From the NCBI RefSeq assembly GCF_037646705.1, contig NZ_JBBHER010000002.1, positions 248,001 through 312,000 of the forward strand: a stretch of DNA of 64,000 bases, in the 5' to 3' direction. Positions 43,507 to 52,294 of the stretch are shown here, piece by piece (position 1 is the first letter of the stretch; each line of letters opens with the position of its first letter). This stretch comes from Pikeienuella litoralis. GTDB taxonomy: Bacteria > Pseudomonadota > Alphaproteobacteria > Rhodobacterales > Rhodobacteraceae. Both the position numbers and the translations under genes were made by a program. The notes beneath the pieces were generated by a model, which did not search any database, was not told the DNA's origin, and worked only from the letters and a program-made list of their open reading frames with translations.

Positions 43507-44160
43507 TCAGACGAGCCGCAGTTTTCGCGCGGTGAACGCCTCCGCGAAGCGCTCGGGCGCCCGGCATTCCATCCCGCGGAGCCGCGCGATTCCGCGGAAC
43601 GTCTCCGCGTCGAACCAATCCTTGGAGCGCTGGCTGCCGAAATGCCGGGTGAGCAGCTCGATCTTCCGGTCCATCGCCTTCGCGTCAAGCGCCGCGTAGA
43701 CATTCGGCCGGCCGAGATCGCCGTCCCATTTCGGAATTTCGTATTCGAGGATGACCTCGTCGCGGAACAGATTCCACGCGAGCCCGGCGAGTTCGCGATG
43801 ATCCTGATGGGCGTCGTCGCGGGTGTGGACCAACACCACATCCGGCGAGAATCGCCGCCGCACATCGATGAGCCACGATTTGATCGCCCGGCTTTGGCTC
43901 GGAAAGACGGAATCCTCGAATACGCCGCAATCGACGCGATGAGAGGCGGCGCCTTCGAGAAAATCGGCGGCGGAGGCCCGGGCCTCTTCGCCGCGCGCGC
44001 CCGCCGCGCTGAGAACGCACCATTGCACGTCGATCGGAACGCCCGCGCGCATCAGCGTGAGGATCAGACCGCCGGCGCCGATCTCGATATCGTCGGAATG
44101 CGCGCCGACGCAGAGCAGCGAGAGGCGTTCGCGGCCTCCGAACAGACCCAGCGGGTTCAA
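43507..44160 (-). CDS. PIG-L family N-acetyl-sugar deacetylase
   Basis: The protein has the LmbE/PIG-L zinc motif as AHSDDIEIGAGG (usual AHPDD) and the second ligand pair in DAHQDHREL. It should remove an acetyl group from an N-acetyl-sugar or similar amide. The start is uncertain: GTG 44217 overlaps the cytidylyltransferase by 61 bp without a clear ribosome site, whereas TTG 44160 overlaps its stop codon (TTGA) and begins just before the conserved core. It ends the group of sugar genes on this strand, next to the PHA operon. Confidence 0.82.
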   Translation of the reverse strand: MNPLGLFGGRERLSLLCVGAHSDDIEIGAGGLILTLMRAGVPIDVQWCVLSAAGARGEEARASAADFLEGAASHRVDCGVFEDSVFPSQSRAIKSWLIDVRRRFSPDVVLVHTRDDAHQDHRELAGLAWNLFRDEVILEYEIPKWDGDLGRPNVYAALDAKAMDRKIELLTRHFGSQRSKDWFDAETFRGIARLRGMECRAPERFAEAFTARKLRLV

Positions 44161-44972
44161 GAGCGTCCGACCTTCAGCGCTTCGCGGCGCGAGGTCCCGT
44201 CGCTCTTCATGAGCCACGGCGTCTCGCCGCGCTCGACCATATCCTGGAGCGCCTGCCAGTCGCGCAGAGTGTCCATCGAGCGCCAGAAGCCCTCGTATCT
44301 GTAGGCGAGCAGCTGATCCTCGGCGATGAGCCGCGTAAACGGCTCGAGCACCAGTTCATCGCCGTCGCGCATGTAGTCGAATATCTCGGGCCGGAATATG
44401 AAATAACCGCCATTGATCCAGATATCGGACGAGCTCGACGACCGGAACTCCCGCACGAGCCCATCCTCGTCGGCGTCCACCAGGTGGTAGGTGAGCGGCG
44501 GGCGCACCGCGAGGAAACAGGCGATCTTGCCGCTCTGTTCGAACCGCTCGATCATGTCGTCGAGATCGAGATCGCTCAGCCCGTCGCTGTAGTTGGCGAG
44601 GAACATCGGCTCCCTCTCCACCTGGCTGCGGACGGCCCAGAGCCTTTGCCCGATATTTCGCCATATGCCGGTGTCGATCAGCGCGATCCGCCAGTCGAGC
44701 GCCGGCTCGCCCAGCACCTCGACCTTGTCCCCGCCCGCCGAGACGATGCAATCCGTGAAGGTCTGCGGCCGGCTCTGGAGGAAGAAGTCCTTGATGACGT
44801 TGCCCTTGTAGCCGAGGCACAGCACGAAATCATTGTGGCCGCGATCGGCGTAATACTGCATGAGATGCCGGATGATCGGCTGTTGGCCGAGCGGGATCAT
44901 CGGTTTCGGCACGTTCTCGGAATACTCGCGAATCCGGGTTCCGAGACCGCCGCAGAACAGGACGACCTTCAT
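44157..44972 (-). CDS. rfbF: Glucose-1-phosphate cytidylyltransferase-like nucleotidyltransferase
   Basis: This 271-residue sugar nucleotidyltransferase shows VVLFCGGLGTRIREYSENVPKPM, the family P-loop (here quoted only up to Met), then ANYSDGLSDLDL with the metal-binding Asp and GYFIFRPEIF. The overall match is to RfbF-type enzymes that make CDP-glucose. It overlaps the upstream C-methyltransferase gene by 4 bp (ATGA). A CDP-glucose 4,6-dehydratase, the usual next step, is not in the window, so the final sugar is uncertain. Confidence 0.85.
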   Translation of the reverse strand: MKVVLFCGGLGTRIREYSENVPKPMIPLGQQPIIRHLMQYYADRGHNDFVLCLGYKGNVIKDFFLQSRPQTFTDCIVSAGGDKVEVLGEPALDWRIALIDTGIWRNIGQRLWAVRSQVEREPMFLANYSDGLSDLDLDDMIERFEQSGKIACFLAVRPPLTYHLVDADEDGLVREFRSSSSSDIWINGGYFIFRPEIFDYMRDGDELVLEPFTRLIAEDQLLAYRYEGFWRSMDTLRDWQALQDMVERGETPWLMKSDGTSRREALKVGRS

Positions 44973-46258
44973 AGCGGATCTCCTTCCGGGGTGATGATTT
45001 CAACGCGGGGAATCGGAACGATGAAGCGCCCGCCCCAATCCGCGACATGGCGCATCTGCGCGACGATCTCGTCGCGGAGATTCCACGGCAATATCAGGAT
45101 GTAATCCGGCCGCGCGGCGTCGATGGCCTCCACCGGGCGGATCGGAACCCTCATCCCGGGGGTGAACCGCCCGATCTTGTAAGGATTGCGGTCGACGGTG
45201 AAGTCGAGAAAGTCCGGCCCGATTCCGCAGTAGTTGAGAAGGGTGTTTCCCTTGCCGGGCGCGCCATAGCCGCAGATGCGTTTGCCCTCGTCCTTCGCCG
45301 CGATCAGGAACTTCAGGAGCGCGCGCTTGGTCTGGCGGGCTCTTTCGTCGAACGCCTGATAGGTGGCGACGTCATGGAGCCCCTCTTCACGTTCGAGCGC
45401 GCGAAGGGCGGCCACCGCCGGCGTCGGCGCGCGCCCCGCGCCTGTCTTCGCGAGGTACACGCGCAGCGAGCCGCCATGCGTCGTCAGCGTCTCGACGTCG
45501 AACACGGACAGCCCGTGCTTCGCGGCGATGCGCTCGATCGTCAGCAGGGAGAAGTATGAATAATGCTCATGGTAGATCGTGTCGAACTGGTTCCCCGCCA
45601 GCAATCGGCCCACATGCGGGAACTCGAACGTCGCGGCGCCGTCGGGCTTCAGCAACCGTGACGCCCCTTCCACGAAATCGTTCAGGTCGGGAACCTGCGC
45701 GAGCACGTTGTTGCCGATGATCAGGTCCGCCGCGAGGCCTTCGCCGCGCATGCGGTCGGCCAGCGCGGCGCCGAAGAACTCGACACGCGTCGGAACGCCC
45801 CGGCGCGTCGCGGCGGCGGCGACATTCGCGGCCGGCTCGACGCCGAGCGCCGGCACGCCAAGCGGGCCGAAATGCTGAAGAAGGTATCCGTCGTTGCTCG
45901 CAAGCTCGACGACGAGGCTTTGCGGGCCGAGATGGAAGCGCTCCGTCGCCATGACCGCGAACCGGCGCGCATGCTCGACCCAGCTCGTCGAATAGGAGGA
46001 GAAATAGGCGTATTCGGTGAAGATCTCCTCCGGCTCCACATAGGCCCGAAGCTGCACGAGCAGGCACGCGTCGCAGATCATGACATGGAGCGGATGATAC
46101 CGCTCCGCCGCATCCACGAGCTCGGGCGGCAGGAAGCTCTCGCAAGGCGGGGACATGCCGAGATTGACGACGGTGCGGCTGAGCGAGGCGCCGCAGAGCC
46201 GGCAGGGCGACGCCTGCGTCGCGTCTGCGAATTGGCCTGGATCCTTGTGGGCGTTCAT
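44969..46258 (-). CDS. Class I SAM-dependent C-methyltransferase (TylCIII/TcaB9-like)
   Basis: This 429-residue enzyme has the three parts of sugar C-methyltransferases: an N-terminal zinc-binding segment (CRLCG, then CDACLLVQL), a Rossmann SAM domain (VVELASNDGYLLQHF) and a C-terminal domain starting near GKRICGYGAPGKGNTLLNYCG. The YHEHYSYFS motif carries the Tyr/Glu/His active-site residues described for TcaB9. It probably methylates C-3 of a nucleotide-bound 4-keto-6-deoxyhexose. GGGGGGAGGA precedes ATG 46258. It heads the methyltransferase - cytidylyltransferase - deacetylase unit and is divergent from rmlC. Confidence 0.85.
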   Translation of the reverse strand: MNAHKDPGQFADATQASPCRLCGASLSRTVVNLGMSPPCESFLPPELVDAAERYHPLHVMICDACLLVQLRAYVEPEEIFTEYAYFSSYSTSWVEHARRFAVMATERFHLGPQSLVVELASNDGYLLQHFGPLGVPALGVEPAANVAAAATRRGVPTRVEFFGAALADRMRGEGLAADLIIGNNVLAQVPDLNDFVEGASRLLKPDGAATFEFPHVGRLLAGNQFDTIYHEHYSYFSLLTIERIAAKHGLSVFDVETLTTHGGSLRVYLAKTGAGRAPTPAVAALRALEREEGLHDVATYQAFDERARQTKRALLKFLIAAKDEGKRICGYGAPGKGNTLLNYCGIGPDFLDFTVDRNPYKIGRFTPGMRVPIRPVEAIDAARPDYILILPWNLRDEIVAQMRHVADWGGRFIVPIPRVEIITPEGDPL

Positions 46259-46514
46259 TATCGTCCTCCCCCCATGCGGGCGATGTCCGGGACCGCGCAG
46301 GATCGATCGTGACGCGCCGCCTCCATCTCACGGTAGGGCGAGGGCGGGCGCGCCAGAACCCGGCGATGCGGCGGGGGGCCTGACCATTCGGATGAAGCGC
46401 TCTACGCCCTTGGGCCAGGGCGGCGCTCCTCCGAGAAGGGCGTTGAAGCCGCGCGCTCCGCAGGGCCATCCTTCCCTCTCGTCAGGCGACGGGCGCGGAG
46501 CGAGGACGCGAGCC

Positions 46515-47066
46515 ATGAGGTTCATTGAAACCGGCATAGCCGGTCTCTGGGTGACGGAGCCGGAGCCCTTCACCGATGAGCGCGGCGCGTTCGCCAGAAC
46601 CTTTTGCGCCCGCGAGTTCGCCGCGCGCGGGCTGGAGACGGATTTCGTTCAGCACAGCCGCTCCCTGTCGCATCGCAAGGGAACGCTGCGCGGCCTGCAC
46701 TATCAGCGGCCCCCCGACGGGGAGGTCAAACTCGTCTCCTGCGTCGCGGGCGCGATCTGGGATGTCGCGGTCGATCTCCGAAGCGGCTCCGCGAGCTATG
46801 GGCGCTGGCGGGCGTTCGAGCTGAGCGCCCGGAATGGCCGGCAGCTCTACATCCCGGCCGGCTTCGCGCACGGGTTCCAGTCCCTCTCCGACGATGCGGT
46901 GACGAATTACCTGATTTCGCGGGCTTACGCGCCGCGCTCCGCGCGCGGCGTTCGGTTCGATGATCCCGCCATCGCCATCGCCTGGCCGGCGCCTGTCGCG
47001 GCGATCAACGAGAAGGACCGCTCCTGGCCCCTCCTTTGCGACTGCGGGCCCGCCGACGCCCCCTGA
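46515..47066 (+). CDS. rmlC: dTDP-4-dehydrorhamnose 3,5-epimerase-like protein
   Basis: This 183-residue cupin should epimerise a nucleotide-linked 4-keto-6-deoxyhexose. The catalytic His is in GTLRGLHYQ, the second His/Asp pair in DVAVDLRSGS, and IPAGFAHGFQ is the family signature; no other rml gene is adjacent. The frame extends to 46155 but ATG 46515 fits the family start (MRFIETGIAGLWV). Its last 62 bp overlap the 3' end of the DUF4910 gene on the other strand. Confidence 0.85.
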   Translation: MRFIETGIAGLWVTEPEPFTDERGAFARTFCAREFAARGLETDFVQHSRSLSHRKGTLRGLHYQRPPDGEVKLVSCVAGAIWDVAVDLRSGSASYGRWRAFELSARNGRQLYIPAGFAHGFQSLSDDAVTNYLISRAYAPRSARGVRFDDPAIAIAWPAPVAAINEKDRSWPLLCDCGPADAP

Positions 47067-48399
47067 AGCGCGAAGGCTTCCTGGCCTTTTCGGCGAGAAG
47101 GCCGGCGCCGCGCAACCGGTCCGCGGCGGCGGCGAGCGCGTGGAAACGGAGGCCGGAGCGCGCGGCGATGTCGAGAAGGGAATGGCGGTCGTCGGCGAAG
47201 TTGAGCACCCAACGGATCGCGTCGATATCGACGGGCTGCGCGCCGCCTCCGATCGCGCCGTAGAGCCCCCGCCGCCCGAGCTGCGGCTCGCCCATCGGCG
47301 AGAGGCTCACCGGGCGGTGGTCCGCCTCGATGATCTCGATCGCTTCGAGGATCATGTCATGCGAGGCGGCGAGGTGTTCGGGGCGGATGAAGTCCGGATT
47401 GTCGGCCGAGGTGTGGTATTCGGGGAAGGTGGCGTGGACGCTTCGCTGAAACAGCCCGAAAGGCAGATCGTATCCCGGGGAGCAGAACTGCCTTTCATCG
47501 TAACCCTCGGGCGCGAAATCGCGCACCGCGGCGGCGGGGCCCGCGCCCGCCAGCACATGCGCCATGGCGCGGTCGATCGGCGCGTCGCCCCGGCGGCTGC
47601 GTTTGTAGTTCGGCCCGCCGCCGTCGCCGAGACAGGAGACCACCAGCCCGTGATCGATCCTGTCGACGATCGCGGCGTTCCGCGCCAGCCAGGCCAGCGC
47701 GCCGATCGTCGCCGGGGCGAAGATGAAGCGGTAGCTCCAATGGAGATCGCGGTTGGCGAGCGTCTTCGCCAATTCGGTCAGCACCGCGATCCCGGAGCAA
47801 TTGTCGTTCGCGAGCGAGGGGTGGCAGATATGGGTGGTGAGGACGAACTCCCGGTCGGTCCGCCCGCGGATCAGATGTTCGCCGTGGCTCATCGCGCCGA
47901 CGACATGCTCCGCATCTATGCAGATCTCGTAAGCGCCCCTGGCGGGGAGCCGTTCGAGATCCGCGTGCCGCATGCAGAAGCCCCAGCGCTCCTCATAATA
48001 GGATGTGCGGTAAGGGATCAGGTCCGGCTGCTCCGGCAGCGTGAAGATATGCGGGCGCAGGGACGCCAGCGATATCCGCCCGCGAACGGGCGCGCTGTAG
48101 TTCACGACATGCAGGTTGCTGTCCCTGAAATCGAGGACCACGCGCCCCGAGGGGTCGCGGATCCAGGCTTCGCGAACGCGCCATTCCCGCGGCGTCGTCC
48201 AGTCATGCGCCGGCGCGCCGCTCGGCGTCTCCACCCGCTTCAACTCGATCTCCCGTCCGATTATGTCGAGCGTCGCGCGCACGCCGGGCCCGGCGAGGCT
48301 CCGGCAGATGGGATAGAGCTCCGCGGCGAGCGCGTGGATCCGCGCCCCGAGAGACGGGGCGGCGGCGCCTGGCTCGTTCTCCGCCGGAGCGCGCTTCAT
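47005..48399 (-). CDS. DUF4910/DUF2172 aminopeptidase-like protein
   Basis: This 464-residue protein matches an uncharacterised M28-like peptidase family often found beside polysaccharide genes. The first metal-binding region reads THICHPSLANDNCSG, and the second EYHTSADNPDFI, so His and Asp ligands are retained. A winged-helix-like C-terminal part (about 375-440) and a basic tail of about 25 residues follow. The name is by similarity only; peptidase activity is unproved and the natural substrate could be an amide-linked sugar substituent. It lies one base after the SDR gene and overlaps rmlC tail to tail. Confidence 0.75.
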   Translation of the reverse strand: MKRAPAENEPGAAAPSLGARIHALAAELYPICRSLAGPGVRATLDIIGREIELKRVETPSGAPAHDWTTPREWRVREAWIRDPSGRVVLDFRDSNLHVVNYSAPVRGRISLASLRPHIFTLPEQPDLIPYRTSYYEERWGFCMRHADLERLPARGAYEICIDAEHVVGAMSHGEHLIRGRTDREFVLTTHICHPSLANDNCSGIAVLTELAKTLANRDLHWSYRFIFAPATIGALAWLARNAAIVDRIDHGLVVSCLGDGGGPNYKRSRRGDAPIDRAMAHVLAGAGPAAAVRDFAPEGYDERQFCSPGYDLPFGLFQRSVHATFPEYHTSADNPDFIRPEHLAASHDMILEAIEIIEADHRPVSLSPMGEPQLGRRGLYGAIGGGAQPVDIDAIRWVLNFADDRHSLLDIAARSGLRFHALAAAADRLRGAGLLAEKARKPSRFRGRRRARSRKGGARSGPSR

Positions 48400-48400
48400 G

Positions 48401-49453
48401 TCAGCCGGCCGCGGCGGCGGCCGCGGCCCTGAAGCGGAGGTCCCCGCCGATCACGCCGGACGCGATCTGCTTGCGGATGCAGCCGATGCGTTGATATCGC
48501 GGCCCCTCGAACGACGCGACGTCGAGCGGGGCCCCATGATAGGCCGCGTAGAGCTCTTCGGCGCCCATGCGCGCGTTCCAGCGCGGCCGCGCCTCCGGCA
48601 GCACGCGGGCCAGCTTGCCGAAATCGACCCGATAGGACCGTGTGTCCGGCCCCGCGTCGGGGGCGAACTCGACCCTGCAGTCAGGCACGACCTCGGACAC
48701 GATCCGGGCGATGTCCCTGATCCTGTAGTTCTGCGTCGTCGAGCCGACATTGAACGCCTCGCGCCAGACCTTGTCGACCGGCGCCTCCAGGACGGCGAGG
48801 AAGGCGCGCGAGATATCCTCGATATGAACGATGGGCCGGAGCGGGCTTCCGTCCGACTTGAGCAGGATCACGCCCTCGGCCGCCGCCCAGGCGACGAGAT
48901 TGTTCAGCACGATGTCGAAGCGCAGGCGCGGCGAAAGCCCATAGGCCGTCGCCGGCCTGAGGAATGTGGGGCAGAAGGTCTCATCGGCGAGTGGCGCGAC
49001 GCCCTGTTCGCTCGCCACCTTGGAGCGCCCGTAGGCCGTGACCGGATTGAGCGCGCTGGCCTCGTCCACCATCCCGTCGCCGGCGCGGCCGTAGTTGCTG
49101 CAGGACGACGCGAAGAGGAACCGCTTGACGCCGGCCGCCTTCGCCACCTGGGCCAGTCTTACGCTGGCGTGGTGATTGATGCTGTAGGTGACGTTCTCGT
49201 CGAGATCGCCGAGCGGGTCGTTGGAGAGCGCGGCGAGATGAATGACCGCGTCGAAGCCCTGCAGGTCGGCCCTGACGACGTCGCGGACATCCTTCATGAT
49301 GGTGGGCGTGTCGGGAAGCGCGCCGCCCGGCGCATATCCGCAGTCCCGGTAGAGATCGACGTCCAGCCCGACGACGTCATGCCCGGCGCGGCTGAGGAGC
49401 GGCGTCATGATCGCGCCGATATACCCCCGACTTCCGGTCACAAGAACACGCAT
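48401..49453 (-). CDS. NAD-dependent epimerase/dehydratase (extended SDR)
   Basis: This 350-residue sugar-nucleotide enzyme has the NAD motif VLVTGSRGYIGA, the active-site SSCSNYG and the catalytic YGRSK (Tyr-x3-Lys). It could be an epimerase, a reductase or a dehydratase acting on a nucleotide-linked hexose; the lack of the RfbG-type signature argues against CDP-glucose 4,6-dehydratase. The frame is open to 49597, but ATG 49453 is preceded by GGGAGG eight bases upstream and starts right at the NAD motif. The C-terminus is alanine-rich. Confidence 0.88.
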   Translation of the reverse strand: MRVLVTGSRGYIGAIMTPLLSRAGHDVVGLDVDLYRDCGYAPGGALPDTPTIMKDVRDVVRADLQGFDAVIHLAALSNDPLGDLDENVTYSINHHASVRLAQVAKAAGVKRFLFASSCSNYGRAGDGMVDEASALNPVTAYGRSKVASEQGVAPLADETFCPTFLRPATAYGLSPRLRFDIVLNNLVAWAAAEGVILLKSDGSPLRPIVHIEDISRAFLAVLEAPVDKVWREAFNVGSTTQNYRIRDIARIVSEVVPDCRVEFAPDAGPDTRSYRVDFGKLARVLPEARPRWNARMGAEELYAAYHGAPLDVASFEGPRYQRIGCIRKQIASGVIGGDLRFRAAAAAAAG

Positions 49454-49826
49454 CTTCGGAACCTCCCTGAGCTGTTGCGCCGCCATCGCGGAGCGCCGCG
49501 ACCGGCGTCCGCGCCATGGCGCGGCGTCCCTCGCCCCATCCCGGGCGGCGGGCCGTCGGGAAGATGAGCCGGAGCCGCGCGGCGGCGGACCCCGCAAATC
49601 GAATGGCCGCCTACCTCTTTAGGTCGAGCCGCATCCGCCGCGCGCGTCGGGGCGCGATGCGCGCCGAAGCCGGCTTTCGCGGCCGCATCCGGATCGGCCG
49701 CTCAACGGCGCCTCCCCTCGGCCATTTGGCCGATGGCCCGTCCGAACGGCGCAGGCCCGGCTGGCCCGGACCCTGCTAGGTCTGGCGCCTGCGGGCGCGG
49801 CGGCGCATCGATGGAGGACGGGCGTG
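49454..49826. other. Divergent intergenic region of the sugar and flippase genes
   Basis: No gene is credible in these 373 bp. An inverted repeat at 49718-49733 and a ribosome site GGAGG near 49812 are the only distinct features. It should hold the promoters of both divergent units. Confidence 0.45.
49718..49733. repeat. Inverted repeat TCGGCC-ATTT-GGCCGA
   Basis: A perfect six-base inverted repeat around ATTT lies in the divergent gap 94 bp before the flippase start. It may be an operator or a small hairpin; no copy was noticed elsewhere. Confidence 0.35.
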
Positions 49827-51317
49827 ATGCGCCGGGCATTCTTCTTCGCGAATATCGAGCAATACGTGGTGGCGCTCGTCGGTCTGGCGAGCATCGCCGC
49901 GGTCTCGCGGCTGCTGACGCCCGCCGAAATCGGCGTCGCGGCCATCGGCCTTGGCGTGTCCACCATCGCTTTCGCCGCGAAGGAGTTCGCCAGCGCCGAA
50001 TTTCTGATCCAGCGCCGCGCGATCGACGGGCGCGACATCGGCACCGCGTTCACGATCGCGGCCGCCTTCAGCGCCGCCATCGCCGGCGGTCTCTTCGGCG
50101 CGTCGGGCCTGATCGAATCCGCCTATGCGGCGCCGGGCGTCGCGCTGTTTCTGGAGGTGATGTGCCTTGTCGGCCTCGCCGACGCCGTCTCGGCGCCGAC
50201 GCAGGCGCTCTTGCGCCGGGAGATGGCGTTCTCGGTTCTGGCCCGCATCAACGTCGCGGCGTCGGTTGCGACCGCGAGCGTGACGATATTTCTCGCCGGC
50301 GCCGGGTTCGGCCTCATGAGCATCGCCTGGGGGCAGGCCGCCGGCGCCGCGACCAAGGCGGGGCTCTCCGTCGTCTGGGCGCCGGTGCGCCTTCCGACCC
50401 GCCCATCGGTCGCGTCATGGCGGGCCATGCTCTCATTCGGCGGCGGCAAGGGCGCCGTGACGGTGATCTCCCGCGTCTATGAGGCGCTGCCTCAGCTCGT
50501 GCTGGGGCGGACGATGTCGCATGCGGCGGTCGGGATCTACACCCGGTCGAACCTGCTGTGCGGGATTCCGGACCGGTTCATGATGTCGGCGATATTCTCA
50601 TTCGCTTTCCCGGCCCTTGCGGCGCGCGTCCGGGAGGGGGGCGATCTGAAGGCGGCGTATCTGCGGGCGCTCACCTACATCGCCGCGGTCTATTGCCCGG
50701 CGCTCGCGCTGGTCGCGCTGCTCGCTGATCCGATCGTCTCGTTTGCGCTTGGGCCGGGGTGGGATCCTGTCGTCCCGCTCGTTCGGCTGCTTGCGCTCGC
50801 CGCGATGTTCTGGACGCCGATGATCGTCACGACGCCGACGCTTTTCGCCCTCGGCGCGAACCGCGACGCGTTTCTCACGAGCCTCTACGGGCGCGGCTTC
50901 GGCGCGGCGGTCATGGTGGGGGCGAGTTTCGTGAGCCTGACGGCGCTGGCCGCGAGCCAGTTCATCTCGATCCCCTTCTACGCATGGCTCTCCCTGCGGA
51001 TCGCGCGCCGGCGGCTGGGGTTCGCGTGGGGCGACCTGGCGTCGGAGGCGGCGCGCAACGCGGCGGTGCTCGTCTCGGCTCTCGCGCCGCCCTGTCTCTT
51101 CGTCGGGCTCTCCGAAAGCGGGCTCGACATGACGCCGCTTCAGGCGGTTCTGTGCGGCGCGCTCGCCGCGCCCGGCTGGCTGGCCGGGCTTTGGGGATCT
51201 CGCCATCCGCTGCGCGACGAGGTGACGGCGATCCTCGCCCATCTCCTCGCCCGGCTCCTCGATCGGCGGGGGGGGGCGAGCGGCGCCGCGCCGCTACGGG
51301 CGGGGGCGCGGCGATGA
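49827..51317 (+). CDS. Oligosaccharide flippase, Wzx/Polysacc_synt type
   Basis: This 496-residue membrane protein has about 14 hydrophobic stretches, starting with FFFANIEQYVVALVG, typical of flippases that move lipid-linked repeat units across the inner membrane. ATG 49827 was chosen over GTG 49824; GGAGG lies about 12 bases upstream. Its stop codon overlaps the glycosyltransferase start (ATGA). No Wzy-type polymerase was recognised nearby. Confidence 0.85.
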   Translation: MRRAFFFANIEQYVVALVGLASIAAVSRLLTPAEIGVAAIGLGVSTIAFAAKEFASAEFLIQRRAIDGRDIGTAFTIAAAFSAAIAGGLFGASGLIESAYAAPGVALFLEVMCLVGLADAVSAPTQALLRREMAFSVLARINVAASVATASVTIFLAGAGFGLMSIAWGQAAGAATKAGLSVVWAPVRLPTRPSVASWRAMLSFGGGKGAVTVISRVYEALPQLVLGRTMSHAAVGIYTRSNLLCGIPDRFMMSAIFSFAFPALAARVREGGDLKAAYLRALTYIAAVYCPALALVALLADPIVSFALGPGWDPVVPLVRLLALAAMFWTPMIVTTPTLFALGANRDAFLTSLYGRGFGAAVMVGASFVSLTALAASQFISIPFYAWLSLRIARRRLGFAWGDLASEAARNAAVLVSALAPPCLFVGLSESGLDMTPLQAVLCGALAAPGWLAGLWGSRHPLRDEVTAILAHLLARLLDRRGGASGAAPLRAGARR

Positions 51318-52294
51318 GCAGCTTCGATGTCGCGATTCCAAACTACAATTACGGCCGCTATCTCCGCACATGCGTCGCCAGCGTCGCGAGCCAGGATGTG
51401 GACGCGCTCCGGATCCTGATCATCGACAATGCGTCCACCGACGACAGCGCCCGCATCGCGCGGGAGATCGCCGATGCGGATCCGCGCGTCGAGGCGCGGA
51501 TCCGCCCGCGCAATCTCGGCCCGCACGCTTCCTTCAATGAAGCGGTGGACTGGGCCGCGTCCGACTATTTCCTGATCCTCTGCGCGGACGATCGGATCAC
51601 CCCTGGCGCGCTCCGCCGGGCGGGGGCGGTGCTCGACGCGCGGCCCGACGTGCATCTGACATGCGGCCGGACGCGGTTGAGGCCGGCGGCCGGGCGCGCG
51701 CCGCTCGGCCGGGAGGCGGAGGGCGAATGGCGGACGCTCGACGGCGATCGCGCGCTCCGGCGCCTCTGCGCGCTGGCGCGGAACGACATCGGCGGCCCGA
51801 CGGCGATCGTCCGCACCGCCATCCAGAAGGAGGTCGGCCACTACCGGGCCGAGTTGCCCCACACCGACGATCTCGAGATGTGGCTCCGCTTCACCTTGAA
51901 GGGCGGCGTCGCCGCGACCGACGCGTATCAGGCCGAGGTTGCGGTCCATGCCGGCTCCCAGTCCGCTTCGGTGGCCGACATCCTGCGCTGGAACATGGAG
52001 TTCGAGGCGGCGTTCCGCTGTTTCTTCCGGAACGAGGGAGCGGGCCGCCCGGACGCTGACGCGCTGCTCGCGGCCGCGCTGTCGACGCTCGGCGAGCGCG
52101 CCTTCTGTTCCGCGCTGACGACTCTCGCGCGGGGCGAGGGCGGCGCGCGCGCCCTGCTGCGTTACTCGGCGCGGCTGCGGGGATTCCCGCGCGCGGCTCT
52201 CCCGCCGTTCGGCTACGCGCTGCGCCGGCTCGCCGAGAGGCGCAGGGCCGGCGGCGGCGCGCGCGCGGCGCATCTCACGTTGGGAGGAACCTGA
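51314..52294 (+). CDS. Glycosyltransferase family 2
   Basis: The 326-residue protein has the GT-A start FDVAIPNYNYGRYLRTCV, the nucleotide-binding IIDNASTDDSARIAR and the metal-binding ILCADDRITP. It should add a sugar to a lipid-linked repeat unit on the cytoplasmic face. The start overlaps the flippase stop. The frame open upstream to 50759 is a shadow of the flippase gene. Its last 20 bp overlap the pyruvyl transferase gene on the other strand. Confidence 0.88.
   Translation: MSSFDVAIPNYNYGRYLRTCVASVASQDVDALRILIIDNASTDDSARIAREIADADPRVEARIRPRNLGPHASFNEAVDWAASDYFLILCADDRITPGALRRAGAVLDARPDVHLTCGRTRLRPAAGRAPLGREAEGEWRTLDGDRALRRLCALARNDIGGPTAIVRTAIQKEVGHYRAELPHTDDLEMWLRFTLKGGVAATDAYQAEVAVHAGSQSASVADILRWNMEFEAAFRCFFRNEGAGRPDADALLAAALSTLGERAFCSALTTLARGEGGARALLRYSARLRGFPRAALPPFGYALRRLAERRRAGGGARAAHLTLGGT

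Noticed and set aside
50759..51313. Upstream extension of the GT2 frame
   Set aside because: It overlaps the flippase gene entirely; the GT2 fold begins at ATG 51314.
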